Shown here: positions 31,407 to 40,662 of the stretch, in pieces | Numbering within the stretch: the first letter of the stretch is position 1 | How the letters are laid out: each line of letters begins with the position of its first letter | Assembly (NCBI RefSeq): GCF_902498805.1 | Contig: NZ_LR701589.1 | Location: 97,163 to 161,162, forward strand | DNA length: 64,000 nt | Direction of reading: 5' to 3' | Source of the DNA: Imperialibacter sp. EC-SDR9 | GTDB taxonomy: Bacteria > Bacteroidota > Bacteroidia > Cytophagales > Cyclobacteriaceae | The notes under the pieces: model-generated | The model's input: the letters and a program-made list of their open reading frames with translations, nothing else | Databases searched by the model: none | Told to the model about the DNA's origin: nothing | Made by a program: the position numbers and the translations under genes

Positions 31407-33080
31407 TTACTCCCTGATCACCTTCAAATGATCATCATTACCCGTCATTTGCCAGTGCCCCAACGATATTGGGATGCATCCTATGGCATTGAGTTGGTCA
31501 AAGAAGTCCTTTACCTTGAAAGGTTCATTGTTAGCCTCCTTCATTCTGGCAAACTCCGCCATGGCATTTTCCAGTAGATACTTGCCAGTGATGTAGCTGC
31601 TGCCATAACCCGGCTGGCGCAGGTATAAATGCTGTTCGAAGAGAAGCAGTTCCTTTTCAGTTTTCATCCAGCCTCTTGGCGTGTATTCAGAGTGAATGCT
31701 TCCGGCCTCCACGCTGTTCATTTCGTTAGCCTGGGCGTAAAGTGACCCCAGTCCCCTGGCGGCCCTTTGCGCAATCATGATATAGACAATTTCCCTTACT
31801 CTTGGGTCGTCATCATAAAAGCCTGCCTGCATAAACATCTCCTCCACGGCTGTAGCAGTGCCTTCATTGCGGGAATCGAAGATATTGTACAACAAAGGGC
31901 CTTTGCGAATTTCACTTTCATGTGGTTCGTTGTCCATGCGGGCGAGTTCAAACCAGTGATAGAAATGTGAATACAGCGGCCGTGGGTCATAGTGCATGCC
32001 TATCAAAAAGAAGTTGCGCCTTTCCTTCGGCACATAGCTTCCCAAGTGCTCCCTCAGCGCTGGCTCGAAGTAGGGCTTCACCGTTACAATTTCGTCTTGC
32101 TCCAGAAACGTCATCATACTAACCGCTGCCTTTTCTGCCATTTCCTTAAACGCCTCCGGAGAGTCAGCAGCGGTGAGCTCAGGCAGGTTGCGGTTGCGGT
32201 GTTCTTCCAGTTTCAGAGAAGCCCAGGCACGGGACAGCTCCCGTTTCAGCAGCATCACCTCATCGTCCCACGTGAGGGGTACCAGATGAACATTTTGCAG
32301 GTACCAGGTGTAGTTTTCTTTCCCAACACCTGATGGCCCGGTTTTAGTCTCCGCCTTTTCTTCCAACCATTCAACCAATTCCTCAGTAGACGTAATGCCA
32401 TCATTGATGACTTGCACCAGACCAGCGTCTTCCTTTACACCAGGCAGCATCAGCAGTCCCTTCAAGTCTTCGCTTTGCGTGCGAATATCCCTGATGCCCG
32501 CTACCCACAGGTCTTTGGCATTGCCAGTTAAGTTGATTTTTGCCTGTTCGTTAAAAGCTGGAATGACTGACAGCTCTTCCAGGAACTGTATTTTGTCTTC
32601 TGTGTTAAGTGGAAAGCTGTACTTCCAAACATCTAAAGCGGCATGGTTTGTCGGTCCTTCATGTGCAGGCACGTCGCTGCGATCCATCCACAGCACTTTG
32701 TAGAAAGCCGGATCTCTTTCCCATGGTTTCAATATGTGATGATTAAAGTCGTAGCCGTTCATTTCAGCCCAAACAACCATCCAGTCAACCTTTTCTTCGA
32801 CTGGCCATTCTGTAGTGTCCACGGCCATCAGTCGGCCCTGTAGTTGCTCAAATTCCGTCCAGCGCTTCTCGAAAGTACTTGCAGTGTAGTTAGGTGCTCC
32901 ATCCTTCAAAGGCGGGGTTTCGAAGCTCCTCCACTCTTTGAACAGGGCCACCAGGTCATCGTATCGCTTGGTAGTGGGCGCAGCGGCAGTGACGATCTCT
33001 TGCTGAGGCTGTTCTGGCTGGCAACCGGTAATGAGAATTAACAAAGCAGCAAGCTGAAAAAGGGAGGAACATCTCTTCAT
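31407..33080 (-). CDS. DUF885-family lipoprotein
   Basis: A 557-residue protein with a lipoprotein signal ([11 protein letters not shown]; Cys is the lipidated residue). The remaining sequence matches the DUF885 family: an N-terminal helical part with [14 protein letters not shown], and a C-terminal part with [38 protein letters not shown] and [15 protein letters not shown]. Family members have been proposed to be metallopeptidases, but function is not established. The start is preceded, 84 bases away, by TGTTACGTAACA, the same 12-base palindrome as in front of the toxin-antitoxin pair. Confidence 0.75.
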   Translation of the reverse strand: MKRCSSLFQLAALLILITGCQPEQPQQEIVTAAAPTTKRYDDLVALFKEWRSFETPPLKDGAPNYTASTFEKRWTEFEQLQGRLMAVDTTEWPVEEKVDWMVVWAEMNGYDFNHHILKPWERDPAFYKVLWMDRSDVPAHEGPTNHAALDVWKYSFPLNTEDKIQFLEELSVIPAFNEQAKINLTGNAKDLWVAGIRDIRTQSEDLKGLLMLPGVKEDAGLVQVINDGITSTEELVEWLEEKAETKTGPSGVGKENYTWYLQNVHLVPLTWDDEVMLLKRELSRAWASLKLEEHRNRNLPELTAADSPEAFKEMAEKAAVSMMTFLEQDEIVTVKPYFEPALREHLGSYVPKERRNFFLIGMHYDPRPLYSHFYHWFELARMDNEPHESEIRKGPLLYNIFDSRNEGTATAVEEMFMQAGFYDDDPRVREIVYIMIAQRAARGLGSLYAQANEMNSVEAGSIHSEYTPRGWMKTEKELLLFEQHLYLRQPGYGSSYITGKYLLENAMAEFARMKEANNEPFKVKDFFDQLNAIGCIPISLGHWQMTGNDDHLKVIRE

Positions 33081-33163
33081 TGAAACGATTGGTTATGATA
33101 AGGGTCGAATATAGGGAATTTCCAAAACCCATCAGCGAGGGATTATTGGGACGGTGCAGAAAG

Positions 33164-33175
33164 TGTTACGTAACA
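33164..33175. promoter_or_regulatory. TGTTACGTAACA palindrome before the DUF885 gene
   Basis: A perfect 12-base palindrome, identical to the operator-like site at 31310-31321. It lies 84 bases upstream of the DUF885 start. The shared site suggests a common regulator. Confidence 0.42.
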
Positions 33176-33293
33176 ACGGAGATACATCGGACTTTCATCA
33201 TTGAAAGTGGCTGTTGTAATTCAAATCCTATTTTCACCACTCCTACCCAATTTTTCTCCTTCCATCATTTGAATTCTTCCTGAAAAAGAAATA

Positions 33294-33328
33294 AGCGGCC
33301 GTATGAATAGGTTAGCGGCGGTATAAAT
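33294..33328. promoter_or_regulatory. 20-base-period direct repeats upstream of argD
   Basis: AGCGGCCGTATGAAT (33294-33308) and AGCGGCGGTATAAAT (33314-33328) match in 13 of 15 positions, with starts 20 bases apart. The position, more than 300 bases before argD, fits a regulator site, but no protein is known for it. Confidence 0.35.
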
Positions 33329-33484
33329 GCATGGTCGGTTAATAAATGAGCTCCTTCCTCCTCAAACAACAGCAAAAACCTCTTTTAAATGATTTAAATG
33401 GAACATTTCCGGCCTGAAGTGTGTACCTTTACGTGAGTAGAATAAAAGTATTCGAAGGAATCTCCCTCAAATACCCAAAAAACA

Positions 33485-33565
33485 ATGAATTATCAGAATA
33501 CCCCAAGTGCCGCTTTTTTTCCGTGCCCCTCGCCTTTGTTTTATTACCCGAGGCCAAAGAGGTGA
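33485..33565 (+). CDS. Possible leader peptide of the arginine operon
   Basis: An ATG-started frame of 26 codons ends with TGA at 33563-33565. The end of the peptide is PLFYYPRPKR, with both Arg codons being AGG and one of them last. The final bases form part of a hairpin in which CCTC…TTTG (about 33528-33539) can pair with CAAAGAGG, followed by TTTTT at 33573-33577, like a transcription attenuator. It lies 85 bases before argD. The amino-acid content (also F, Y, P) is not purely Arg, so the idea is tentative. Confidence 0.3.
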   Translation: MNYQNTPSAAFFPCPSPLFYYPRPKR

Positions 33566-33613
33566 TTCCTTGTTTTTATAAGCATTAACCAACTCACTTT
33601 ATTAACATTATCT

Positions 33614-33633
33614 GACATGCCGGAGGGCATGTC
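33614..33633 (+). promoter_or_regulatory. 8-bp hairpin just before argD
   Basis: GACATGCC (33614-33621), loop GGAG, GGCATGTC (33626-33633) is a perfect hairpin ending 17 bases before the argD ATG. It could influence translation or belong to a dispersed palindrome family. No further copy was seen in this window. Confidence 0.4.
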
Positions 33634-33650
33634 GCAGCTATTTATTACCC

Positions 33651-34871
33651 ATGAGTATATACAACAATCAGCAGCTTCACGACATTGACAAACAACACTA
33701 CCTCCCCACCTTCGGCAGGTTTCCCATTACTTTCGAGCGGGGAAAAGGCGCCAAGCTCTGGGATACCGATGGCAAAGAGTATGTGGATATGCTGGCTGGT
33801 ATCGCTGTTTGCAATGTAGGCCATTGTCACCCCACGGTGGTAAAAGCGCTACGGGAGCAGGCAGGCAAGCTGATGCACATCTCTAATTTTTTCCTCAGCG
33901 AGCCCCAGGCGCTGCTTGCTAAGAAGCTCAGCGAAATCTCTGGTATGGATAGGGTGTTTTTCAGCAACAGTGGAGCTGAGTCGGCCGAAGGTGCCATAAA
34001 AATTGCCCGAAAGTATGGCCATAGCAAAGGAAAAGGTGGTACCGTCATCTCTATGAAAAATTGCTTTCATGGCAGAACGCTGGCCACGATAGCCACTGGT
34101 AAAAAAACGATGCAAGATGGCTTCGAACCCATCCCACAGGGCTTTATGCAGGTGCCCTTCAACGACATAGACGCACTGAAGAAAGCTTTGCAGGACAATA
34201 ATCCGAAAGGCGGCACCCACCAAATATCCGCCATCATCGTAGAGCCGATTCAGGGGGAAGGCGGTATCAATGTAGCTGACCTTGAATTCCTCAAGGCGCT
34301 CCGTCAATTGTGCGACGAAGAAGAAATTGTGTTGATTTTTGACGAAATTCAATCTGGAATCGGCCGCACGGGCAAGTGGTTCGCCAAGGATCATTTCGGT
34401 GTGCAGCCCGACATCATGACCCTCGCCAAAGGCCTGGGCGGGGGCATCCCCATCGGTGCCATCCTGTGCAGCGAGAAAATGGCCTCGGTGATGAAGCCCG
34501 GCGACCATGGCACTACTTTCGGAGGCAATCCGCTTGTTTGCGCTACGTCGCTGGCTGTGCTGGAAGTGATTGAAGAAGAGAACTTACTGACTGCGGCCAA
34601 AGAAAAAGGTGTCTGGCTCAAAAAGGCCCTGATGGACATGAACGAACCTTCCCTCAAGGAAGTCAGGGGAAAGGGGCTTATGCTGGGCGCCGAGTTTGAT
34701 TTTGAAACTAAACCTCTTGTGGTGGAAATGCTCAAAAATGGTGTGGTTGCAAACGCTACGGCAGGCAACGTGCTTCGTTTTGTGCCAGCGCTTACCATCG
34801 GTTATGACGAGATGGAGCAGGCCATTGCTGTATTAAAGGAATCACTAATAAACATAAAGGCCCATGCCTAA
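33651..34871 (+). CDS. argD: Acetylornithine aminotransferase
   Basis: A 406-residue class-III PLP aminotransferase. It exchanges the amino group between acetylornithine and 2-oxoglutarate in arginine synthesis. FSNSGAESAEGAIKIARKYG, FHGRTLATI, VEPIQGEGGI and IFDEIQSGIGRTGKWFAKDH are the usual motifs. The PLP lysine lies in TLAKGLGGGIPIGA. The gene overlaps argC by eight bases (34864-34871) and argJ follows. Succinylornithine or ornithine transaminases are close relatives, but the position with argC and argJ argues for argD. Confidence 0.9.
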   Translation: MSIYNNQQLHDIDKQHYLPTFGRFPITFERGKGAKLWDTDGKEYVDMLAGIAVCNVGHCHPTVVKALREQAGKLMHISNFFLSEPQALLAKKLSEISGMDRVFFSNSGAESAEGAIKIARKYGHSKGKGGTVISMKNCFHGRTLATIATGKKTMQDGFEPIPQGFMQVPFNDIDALKKALQDNNPKGGTHQISAIIVEPIQGEGGINVADLEFLKALRQLCDEEEIVLIFDEIQSGIGRTGKWFAKDHFGVQPDIMTLAKGLGGGIPIGAILCSEKMASVMKPGDHGTTFGGNPLVCATSLAVLEVIEEENLLTAAKEKGVWLKKALMDMNEPSLKEVRGKGLMLGAEFDFETKPLVVEMLKNGVVANATAGNVLRFVPALTIGYDEMEQAIAVLKESLINIKAHA

Positions 34872-35898
34872 GAAAAAGATAGGCGTTGTTGGCGCCACTG
34901 GTTATACAGGCTCTGAGCTTGTGCGCATCCTGGTCAGCCACCCGGAAGTAGAAATTTCCGTCATTACGTCCGAAAGTCGGGCGGGTGAGAAATTTTCAGA
35001 CGTCCACCCGTTTTTCAAAGGGATCGTTGACCAACCCTTGCACAAAGCCGACAAGGTAAGCGAGCTCGACCTTGACCTGGTTTTCCTCGCACTGCCGCAC
35101 GGCGTCTCCATGGAGTACGTGAAGCAGTTTGCAGGCAAAGGCTTCAAAATCGTTGACTTTTCAGGTGACTTCCGTCTCGACTCTCCGAAGACTTACGAGG
35201 AATGGTACAAAAAGCCACACACTTTCGTCAAAGGCTTCGACACAGCGGTGTATGGTCTGCCAGAGCTTTTCTACGACAAAATCAAAGGTGCTGAGTTGGT
35301 AGCTAATCCTGGCTGCTACCCCACCAGTGCTATTTTGCCCCTGGCCCCACTGCTTCAGAATAAGCTCATAGAGCCAAAAGGTATCATCATCGATGCCAAG
35401 TCAGGCATTACCGGCGCCGGAATTAAAGCAAGCGCCACCACACACTTCTCAAATGTGAATGATAACTTTAAAGCTTATGGTTTAAAGAACCATCGCCACA
35501 CCATTGAGATCCAAGGTGTGCTGGACGGGCTAGCGACTGGAGTAACGCTCCAGTTCACCCCTCACCTGCTGCCGGTAGATCGTGGCATCCTTTCAACGAC
35601 TTATGCAAGACCTACAGGCCCAACAACGGGCGCTAAGTTGAAAGCACTTTATCAGGACTTTTACAGAGACAAGCCCTTCGTAAGAATCTGCGACACACCA
35701 CCTGCGATCAAAGACGTGCGGGCCAGCAACTATTGCAATATATTTGTTGACTTCGACGAAAGAACGGGCAATATTATCATAGTAAGCACCATCGACAACC
35801 TGGTAAAAGGTGCCGCCGGGCAGGCTGTTCAGAATATGAACATCATGCTGGGCTTCGAAGAAACTTTAGGTCTAAACCACATCCCTGTCAATCCATAA
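34864..35898 (+). CDS. argC: N-acetyl-gamma-glutamyl-phosphate reductase
   Basis: A 344-residue dehydrogenase that reduces N-acetylglutamyl phosphate to the semialdehyde in arginine synthesis. It has the NADP motif GVVGATGYTGSELVRIL (residues 7-23), and the catalytic Cys motif NPGCYPTSAILPL near residue 148, with the late LKNHRHTIEI loop. Length fits the family. It overlaps argD by eight bases and argJ starts three bases after its stop. Confidence 0.95.
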   Translation: MPKKKIGVVGATGYTGSELVRILVSHPEVEISVITSESRAGEKFSDVHPFFKGIVDQPLHKADKVSELDLDLVFLALPHGVSMEYVKQFAGKGFKIVDFSGDFRLDSPKTYEEWYKKPHTFVKGFDTAVYGLPELFYDKIKGAELVANPGCYPTSAILPLAPLLQNKLIEPKGIIIDAKSGITGAGIKASATTHFSNVNDNFKAYGLKNHRHTIEIQGVLDGLATGVTLQFTPHLLPVDRGILSTTYARPTGPTTGAKLKALYQDFYRDKPFVRICDTPPAIKDVRASNYCNIFVDFDERTGNIIIVSTIDNLVKGAAGQAVQNMNIMLGFEETLGLNHIPVNP

Positions 35899-35900
35899 TC

Positions 35901-37112
35901 ATGATCAAGAACATCACCAACGTACGAGGCATAAAATGCTGGGGTGCTCACTCCGGCGTGAAATCACTTAGAAGAGACCTCGCAATGATCTACTCTGAAG
36001 TGCCAGCCAGCGGTGCAGCTGTCTTCACCCAAAACAAGGTGGTTGCCGAGCCTGTTAAACTATCAAGAGAAAACATCAAAGGGGGCGTAGTTCAGGCCAT
36101 TGTCATCAATGCAGGCAACGCCAATGCCTGTACAGGCCAGCAGGGTGCGGATGGCGCTCAGGCCATGCTGAAAACTGCCGCCGAGGCACTAGATATCGAT
36201 CAAAAAACGATCATTATAGCCTCGACGGGTATTATTGGCGAGCCATTCCCTACCGAAGACGTGGTAAAAGGCATCATCGAGTCGGCACCTAAGTTAAGTA
36301 GCAAATCCAATGCAGGCTCATTCGCTGCCAACGCCATACTCACTACAGACACCTTCCCTAAAGAAGGCTTTCTGGAGTTTGAACTCGATGGCCATGAAAT
36401 TAACATGGGGGGCATTGCCAAGGGATCGGGGATGATCCATCCCAATATGGCCACCATGCTTGCATTTATTGCCACCGACGTAGCCATAGAACCGAAGCTG
36501 TTGCAGAAAACCCTGAAAGAGGTGGTTGACCGCACCTTTAATATGATCACTGTAGATGGCGACACTTCCACGAACGACATGGTGGTAGTAATGGCCAACG
36601 GCAAGGCTGAAAATGACATGCTGACATCGGAGAAAAGCAAAGGCTACGACGTGTTTAAAGAAAAGCTGGAAGAGATGATGAAGCACCTTTGCACATTGAT
36701 TGTGTCTGATGGTGAAGGTTCTTCGAAGTTTCTAGAGTATACTGTAAAAAACGCCACCGATGAGGTAACCGCCAGAAAAATATGCCGGGCTGTGTCCAGC
36801 TCCACGCTGGTAAAAACCGCCATGTTTGGTCGTGACCCCAACTGGGGTCGCATTGTATGTGCTGCAGGCAACGCCGATGTGCCTTTCAACTTCGAAAAAG
36901 CCGACCTGTATCTGGGTGACGACAAAGAGATGATACAAGTACTTGAAAAAGGCAGGCCGCTCGACTACGACCGCAACTATATGAAGCGAGTGCTTCGGGA
37001 GTCCCATATCTATATCAACCTCGATTTGAACGAAGGCAAGGCAGAAGCCACCGGCTGGGGTACTGATTTGACAACGGATTACGTACTATTTAACTCAGTG
37101 TATACTACTTAA
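35901..37112 (+). CDS. argJ: Glutamate N-acetyltransferase / ornithine acetyltransferase
   Basis: A 403-residue ArgJ. It recycles the acetyl group from acetylornithine to glutamate and may also use acetyl-CoA. The precursor is self-cleaved before the nucleophilic Thr; here that Thr is residue 185 in GSGMIHPNMATMLAF. Other conserved stretches are INAGNANACTG and GRDPNWGRIVCAAGNA. It is third in the argD-argC-argJ unit. No argB, argF or argG occurs in the window. The order is unusual for some bacteria, but the gene content is the standard linear/cyclic route. Confidence 0.95.
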   Translation: MIKNITNVRGIKCWGAHSGVKSLRRDLAMIYSEVPASGAAVFTQNKVVAEPVKLSRENIKGGVVQAIVINAGNANACTGQQGADGAQAMLKTAAEALDIDQKTIIIASTGIIGEPFPTEDVVKGIIESAPKLSSKSNAGSFAANAILTTDTFPKEGFLEFELDGHEINMGGIAKGSGMIHPNMATMLAFIATDVAIEPKLLQKTLKEVVDRTFNMITVDGDTSTNDMVVVMANGKAENDMLTSEKSKGYDVFKEKLEEMMKHLCTLIVSDGEGSSKFLEYTVKNATDEVTARKICRAVSSSTLVKTAMFGRDPNWGRIVCAAGNADVPFNFEKADLYLGDDKEMIQVLEKGRPLDYDRNYMKRVLRESHIYINLDLNEGKAEATGWGTDLTTDYVLFNSVYTT

Positions 37113-37305
37113 GGAAGAAGAGGAAGGAAGACCGGAGACCAAAGCAGGCGTCGGTACGGCAAGCAGGCCGGTTGCGCTGGGCCCGTCAGACGTTATCCTC
37201 GACGCCTCACATACTCAATTCCTTTTCCCAACCGTTGAAAAGAAATCAGGTAATGGTTTTGTTTGGGTTTAATTATCTTGAAGCTCATTCCAAAAAGATA
37301 CCTAC

Positions 37306-37956
37306 ATGTACAAAAGACTTTTACTCATCAGTGCACTTTTCCTCGGTGGCTTCGCCCTACTTGCTCAAAACCCCCAGCGTTTTCAGGGAGAAATTGATAA
37401 GTACGCTCAGGAAGCGGCGGCTGTCAATAACAAGAAGCTTGCGTTATTTACAGGCAGCTCATCCATCAGAATTTGGGATGATATGGCAGAAAGGTTCCCG
37501 AAAAAGAATGTAGTCAATCGGGGCTTCGGTGGCTCGTCTATGTCAGATCTGCTTTACTATACTGATGACTTAATTTTCAAATACTCGCCGTCAAAAATCT
37601 TTATCTACGAGGGCGACAACGACATTGCCTCAGGAAAGACACCCGACCAAATCCTGGCAGACGCCAAAACTATACTCACCCAGATAAGAGAAAAACTACC
37701 CAAAAAGGTGAAGGTATACTTCATCTCCGCCAAACCCAGCGTTTCCCGCTGGAATCTTAAAGACAAGTATGTCGACTTCAACAAACAATTGGAGGCCTGG
37801 ACCAAAACCGAAGCCAATGTCGATTACATAGATGTGTGGACACCCATGCTGCAACCAAGCGGCGAGGTAATGGATGATATCTTCAGAGAAGATAACCTCC
37901 ACATGACGTCGAAAGGCTACGACATTTGGGAGAAGGTTATCAAAAAATATTTGTAG
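37306..37956 (+). CDS. Secreted SGNH/GDSL-family hydrolase
   Basis: A 216-residue protein with a signal peptide (MYKRLLLISALFLGGFALLA). The SGNH motifs are block I LFTGSSSIRIWDDMAERFP (Ser nucleophile), block II GFGGSSMSDLLYY (Gly), block III YEGDNDIASGK (Asn), and block V DNLHMTSKGYDIW (Asp-x-x-His). Relatives include platelet-activating-factor acetylhydrolase-like and carbohydrate esterases; the substrate is unknown. It is separate from the arg unit. Confidence 0.85.
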   Translation: MYKRLLLISALFLGGFALLAQNPQRFQGEIDKYAQEAAAVNNKKLALFTGSSSIRIWDDMAERFPKKNVVNRGFGGSSMSDLLYYTDDLIFKYSPSKIFIYEGDNDIASGKTPDQILADAKTILTQIREKLPKKVKVYFISAKPSVSRWNLKDKYVDFNKQLEAWTKTEANVDYIDVWTPMLQPSGEVMDDIFREDNLHMTSKGYDIWEKVIKKYL

Positions 37957-38139
37957 GGCCAACTATCTTCATCAAGCGTAAGAAAGGGGTGCGGGAGCGC
38001 TTTTGGTCTCCCAAAGCCTGCTGCTTACCAACTACTGTTTACTTCTTACCCTTCACTTCCTTCCCTGTCCATTTTTTACTATCCCATTTCTGAATATTTG
38101 AGGATTTTGCATCTTTAATAAAGGTTCCAAAACTCAACC

Positions 38140-40572
38140 ATGTTTAAAAGTGCTCTCCTTATCGGAATCAGAAGCTTGCTGAAGAACAAGCTGCATTCCA
38201 CCATCAACCTGTCTGGCTTTGCGATAGGTATTACCTGTTCGTTGCTTATCCTTGCCTTCGTGTGGGACGAGCTCCACTACGACCGCTTCCACCCCAACGA
38301 CGACAGGTTCTACCGCCTGGCCCTTCACCGCAGCTTTCCGGGCCGTGATGTGTCATTCGCCACTACGCCTTTCCCGGCAGGGCCGACCCTGCTACAAGAC
38401 ATCCCCGAGATAGATAGCTATTGCCGTCTTTTCACACCCTTCTCCAGTCCGCCGAGGGTACGAATAGGCGATATTGAATTTTACGAAACCAACAGGCTCG
38501 CTGCCGACTCCACTTTCTTCAGGCTGTTCGGCGTTCAGCTAAAAGAAGGGGATCCCCGCAATGCCCTGAAAGACCCCAATAGTGTGGTGCTAACGGAAAG
38601 CACCAGCAAAAAATACTTTGGAGATCAGGTGGCCGTTGGTAAAATGATCAAGGTGGGTGACTCCACCCTTTACCGGGTAACCGGCATCGCTGAGGATGTG
38701 CCACACAGAAGTCACCTTGAGTTTGACCTGCTCTTCTCACTACGTTCCTTCCCCGGCGCCCACGATGGCACCTTTTGGGGGTCTTACCAATGCCTCAACT
38801 ACTTCCTGCTGAAACCCGGCGTGACCCCGGAGCAGGTGAAAGCAAAAATCCCGTCGGTTGTCAAACAGTATATGGGACCGCAGGTGGAGTCCCTCCTCAA
38901 CATCACTTTCGACGAGTATGAAGCAGCAGGCAACCGGCACAACTATGTCTTCCAGCCTATTCAAAGCATCCACCTCGAAAGCAACTTCCAGAATGAAATC
39001 AAGCCTAACGGTGATAAAAACTATGTCTACCTTTTTATGGTCGTTTCAGTGCTCATCCTGTGTACGGCATGCTTCAATTTTGTGAATCTGTCAACCGCCA
39101 ACTCTGTCAAGCGGGGCAAAGAAGTAGCCGTCAGAAAGGTGGTGGGTTCTAGCAAACTTCAGCTTATCATCCAGTTTATTACTGAGTCCATTGTCATCAC
39201 ACTCATAGCTGTCGTCATTTCTTGTTTGCTATTTATCTGGCTCCTTCCCTATTTCAATCAGCTGGCAGAAAAGCAAATTGCTCTAACGGATTTTAGCCTG
39301 CCAAATGTTGCAGGACTGCTGTTGGTCTTCACCGTGCTGTTGGGCACACTGTCGGGGCTTTATCCTGCTTTTTTCATCTCGTCCTTTCCCACACTCAAAA
39401 TTTTCAAGGGAGAACTGAAGCTAAGCCATAAAAAATGGGGGTTCAGGAACATTCTGGTGGTAGCGCAGTTCATGGTGTCTATTTTTTTGATGGCAGCCAC
39501 GCTGTTCATTTACCGCCAAATGAACTTCATGATGGATAAAAAGCTGGGCTTTGACAAAGATCAGGTGCTCGTCATTGAACGCAGCAACCAGCTGGGTGGC
39601 AGCCTCAGGGCTTTTATGGACGAATTACAGCAGGTCAACGGTGTGGAAAAAGCGTCAGCCTCTTTTCATGTACCCGGCCGACAAATGAGCGGTGGCAGCT
39701 TTCATGCCCAGGGAGTATCCGCCACAGAAAGGTATCTTTTTACTGCTATCTACGCCGACTATGATTTTGCTGACACATATGGCATCAAAGTAAGGGAAGG
39801 CCGCTTCTTTTCGAAGGAAATGGCCTCCGACACGGCAGCCGTTCTTGTGAACCAGGCCACAGTAGACATGGTGGGGTGGGACAATCCGCTGGAGCAAAAA
39901 ATATTACCAACCGCCGGCACCCTCCAGCGCATCATTGGCGTGGTAGACGACTTTCATTTTGCTTCGCTACACGAGAAGGTCGGGCCGCTGGTCGTCTTTG
40001 GCATATCTCCCCAGCAGTTGGCTACACTCAGTCCTAATCTGGTATCCGTTCGAATCGGCTCTGGGGCATCCACAAAGGCAACCGTGCAAAGCATAGAGGC
40101 CACCTGGAGCAAATGGATGCAGGGCAGCCCCATTCAATACAGCTTCCTCGATCAGGAATTCAATGCGCTTTACCAGAATGAAGAACGTATTAGCAGGGTG
40201 TTTTCTACTTTCTCCATACTGGCCATTTGCATCGCCCTTATTGGCGTAGTTGGCCTTTCCACCTACATCGCCAATCAGAGAACAAGAGAAATCGGCATCC
40301 GCAAGGTGCTGGGTTCGTCAGCGTCGGGCATCCTTGTGCTGCTCTCAAAAGATTTTGTTCAATTGCTGATTGCCGCAAACATACTGGCACTTCCGCTGGC
40401 GTGGCTGGCGTTGAGCAAATGGCTGGAGCAGTATCCTTACCAGACTTCGCTTACCATCTGGCTCTTCCCTGCCATTGGCATAGTCTTCTCCTTTTTCATA
40501 GTGCTCACAACTTGTCTTGTTACCTACAGGAAAGCACAGATGAACCCTTCTAAGGCAATTAGATATGAATAG
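38140..40572 (+). CDS. FtsX/MacB-type ABC permease (2 of 4)
   Basis: An 810-residue permease with the same fused layout as the others. An N-terminal helix (INLSGFAIGITCSLLILAFVWDE) is followed by a MacB periplasmic domain, a first FtsX core with GKEVAVRKVVGSSKLQL, then a second periplasmic domain and the final core with REIGIRKVLGSSASG. No ATPase gene is adjacent. The terminator at 40602-40639 sits after it but belongs chiefly to the opposite gene. The transported substrate is unknown. Confidence 0.85.
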   Translation: MFKSALLIGIRSLLKNKLHSTINLSGFAIGITCSLLILAFVWDELHYDRFHPNDDRFYRLALHRSFPGRDVSFATTPFPAGPTLLQDIPEIDSYCRLFTPFSSPPRVRIGDIEFYETNRLAADSTFFRLFGVQLKEGDPRNALKDPNSVVLTESTSKKYFGDQVAVGKMIKVGDSTLYRVTGIAEDVPHRSHLEFDLLFSLRSFPGAHDGTFWGSYQCLNYFLLKPGVTPEQVKAKIPSVVKQYMGPQVESLLNITFDEYEAAGNRHNYVFQPIQSIHLESNFQNEIKPNGDKNYVYLFMVVSVLILCTACFNFVNLSTANSVKRGKEVAVRKVVGSSKLQLIIQFITESIVITLIAVVISCLLFIWLLPYFNQLAEKQIALTDFSLPNVAGLLLVFTVLLGTLSGLYPAFFISSFPTLKIFKGELKLSHKKWGFRNILVVAQFMVSIFLMAATLFIYRQMNFMMDKKLGFDKDQVLVIERSNQLGGSLRAFMDELQQVNGVEKASASFHVPGRQMSGGSFHAQGVSATERYLFTAIYADYDFADTYGIKVREGRFFSKEMASDTAAVLVNQATVDMVGWDNPLEQKILPTAGTLQRIIGVVDDFHFASLHEKVGPLVVFGISPQQLATLSPNLVSVRIGSGASTKATVQSIEATWSKWMQGSPIQYSFLDQEFNALYQNEERISRVFSTFSILAICIALIGVVGLSTYIANQRTREIGIRKVLGSSASGILVLLSKDFVQLLIAANILALPLAWLALSKWLEQYPYQTSLTIWLFPAIGIVFSFFIVLTTCLVTYRKAQMNPSKAIRYE

Positions 40573-40601
40573 CAAATTGGGAAAGTGAGAAGTAGGAAAG
40601 T

Positions 40602-40639
40602 AAAAAAAGCCCTTGTTGTTTTTTCAGACAACAAGGGCT
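40602..40639 (-). terminator. Terminator of the sugar-isomerase-like gene
   Basis: An 11-bp stem, AGCCCTTGTTG (40608-40618) with CAACAAGGGCT (40629-40639). On the minus strand it is followed by a run of T (complement of A 40602-40608). It follows the stop of the minus-strand gene at 40663; the plus-strand permease also ends just before it. Confidence 0.75.
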
Positions 40640-40662
40640 AACAATTCGTCTAGCAAATGAAT

